Assembly (NCBI GenBank): GCA_013042125.1
Contig: JABDQS010000105.1
Coordinates: 1 to 6,530, forward strand
Direction: 5' to 3'
Length of the DNA stretch: 6,530 nucleotides
Source: Eudoraea sp.
GTDB lineage: Bacteria > Bacteroidota > Bacteroidia > Flavobacteriales > Flavobacteriaceae
Below, in pieces: positions 6,499 through 6,530 of this stretch; positions within the stretch are counted from its first letter, which is position 1; every line of letters begins with the position of its first letter. Made by a program: the position numbers and the translations under genes. The notes under the pieces were generated by a model. It had not been told where the DNA came from and ran no database searches. It saw only the letters and a list, made by a program, of their open reading frames with translations.

Positions 6499-6530
6499 CA
6501 AAGGTACTGCTGAAACATATTATGTACAAA
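6499..6530 (-). promoter_or_regulatory. Ferredoxin gene promoter, Bacteroidota consensus
   Basis: The minus strand reads TTTG (6530-6527), 20 bases, then TACCTTTG (6506-6499). Both elements match the Bacteroidota consensus exactly and the spacing is ideal. Transcription would start near 6493, giving a leader of about 80 bases. This is the clearest promoter in the window. Confidence 0.65.

Noticed and set aside
1..6530. Search for tRNA, rRNA, CRISPR array, insertion sequence, toxin-antitoxin or defence genes
   Set aside because: All spacers are 149 bases or shorter and show no cloverleaf, direct-repeat array or terminal inverted repeats with a transposase; every gene has a housekeeping or envelope identity.

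Overview
The window looks like ordinary chromosomal DNA from a member of the Bacteroidota, most likely a marine-type Flavobacteriia/Flavobacteriaceae bacterium. Three things point there: genes start without Shine-Dalgarno sequences but often after A-rich leaders; several promoters match the Bacteroidota pattern (TTTG or TTG about 17-23 bases before TAnnTTTG); and the protein families have Bacteroidota-style variants, namely topoisomerase IV with HPHGDASI and GLNGVGTK motifs, a secreted protein with a CarboxypepD_reg-like domain, and a dicluster ferredoxin with a long insert. The genus cannot be named from the sequence alone.

Left part (1-2475, minus strand): the 5' end of parC (topoisomerase IV subunit A, running off the left edge) preceded by complete parE (subunit B), separated by 31 bases. 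They almost certainly form one operon read right to left and make the two halves of one enzyme that unlinks daughter chromosomes. A 149-base spacer then separates parE from ychF. It holds a likely parE promoter and two clear inverted repeats.

Middle (2476-4439): ychF (minus strand), a universally conserved translation-associated ATPase/GTPase, is divergent from an agmatinase/arginase-family ureohydrolase gene (plus strand) across 80 bases.

Right part (4440-6530): a plus-strand gene for an exported protein with an N-terminal CarboxypepD_reg-like domain and a largely uncharacterised C-terminal part. It ends only 6 bases from the end of a minus-strand 2[4Fe-4S] ferredoxin gene. The ferredoxin has the best promoter in the window, at the extreme right edge. 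Its -7 box sits in a near-palindrome with a second, plus-strand -7 box that may serve a gene beyond the window.

The genes serve separate housekeeping roles (DNA topology, translation quality, nitrogen/polyamine metabolism, cell envelope, electron transfer), so apart from parE-parC there is no sign that they work as one system. I found no mobile element, CRISPR array, tRNA, rRNA, defence locus or credible new system. The points most worth a second look are the paired inverted repeats between ychF and parE, the interlocked promoter boxes at the right edge, and the exported protein.
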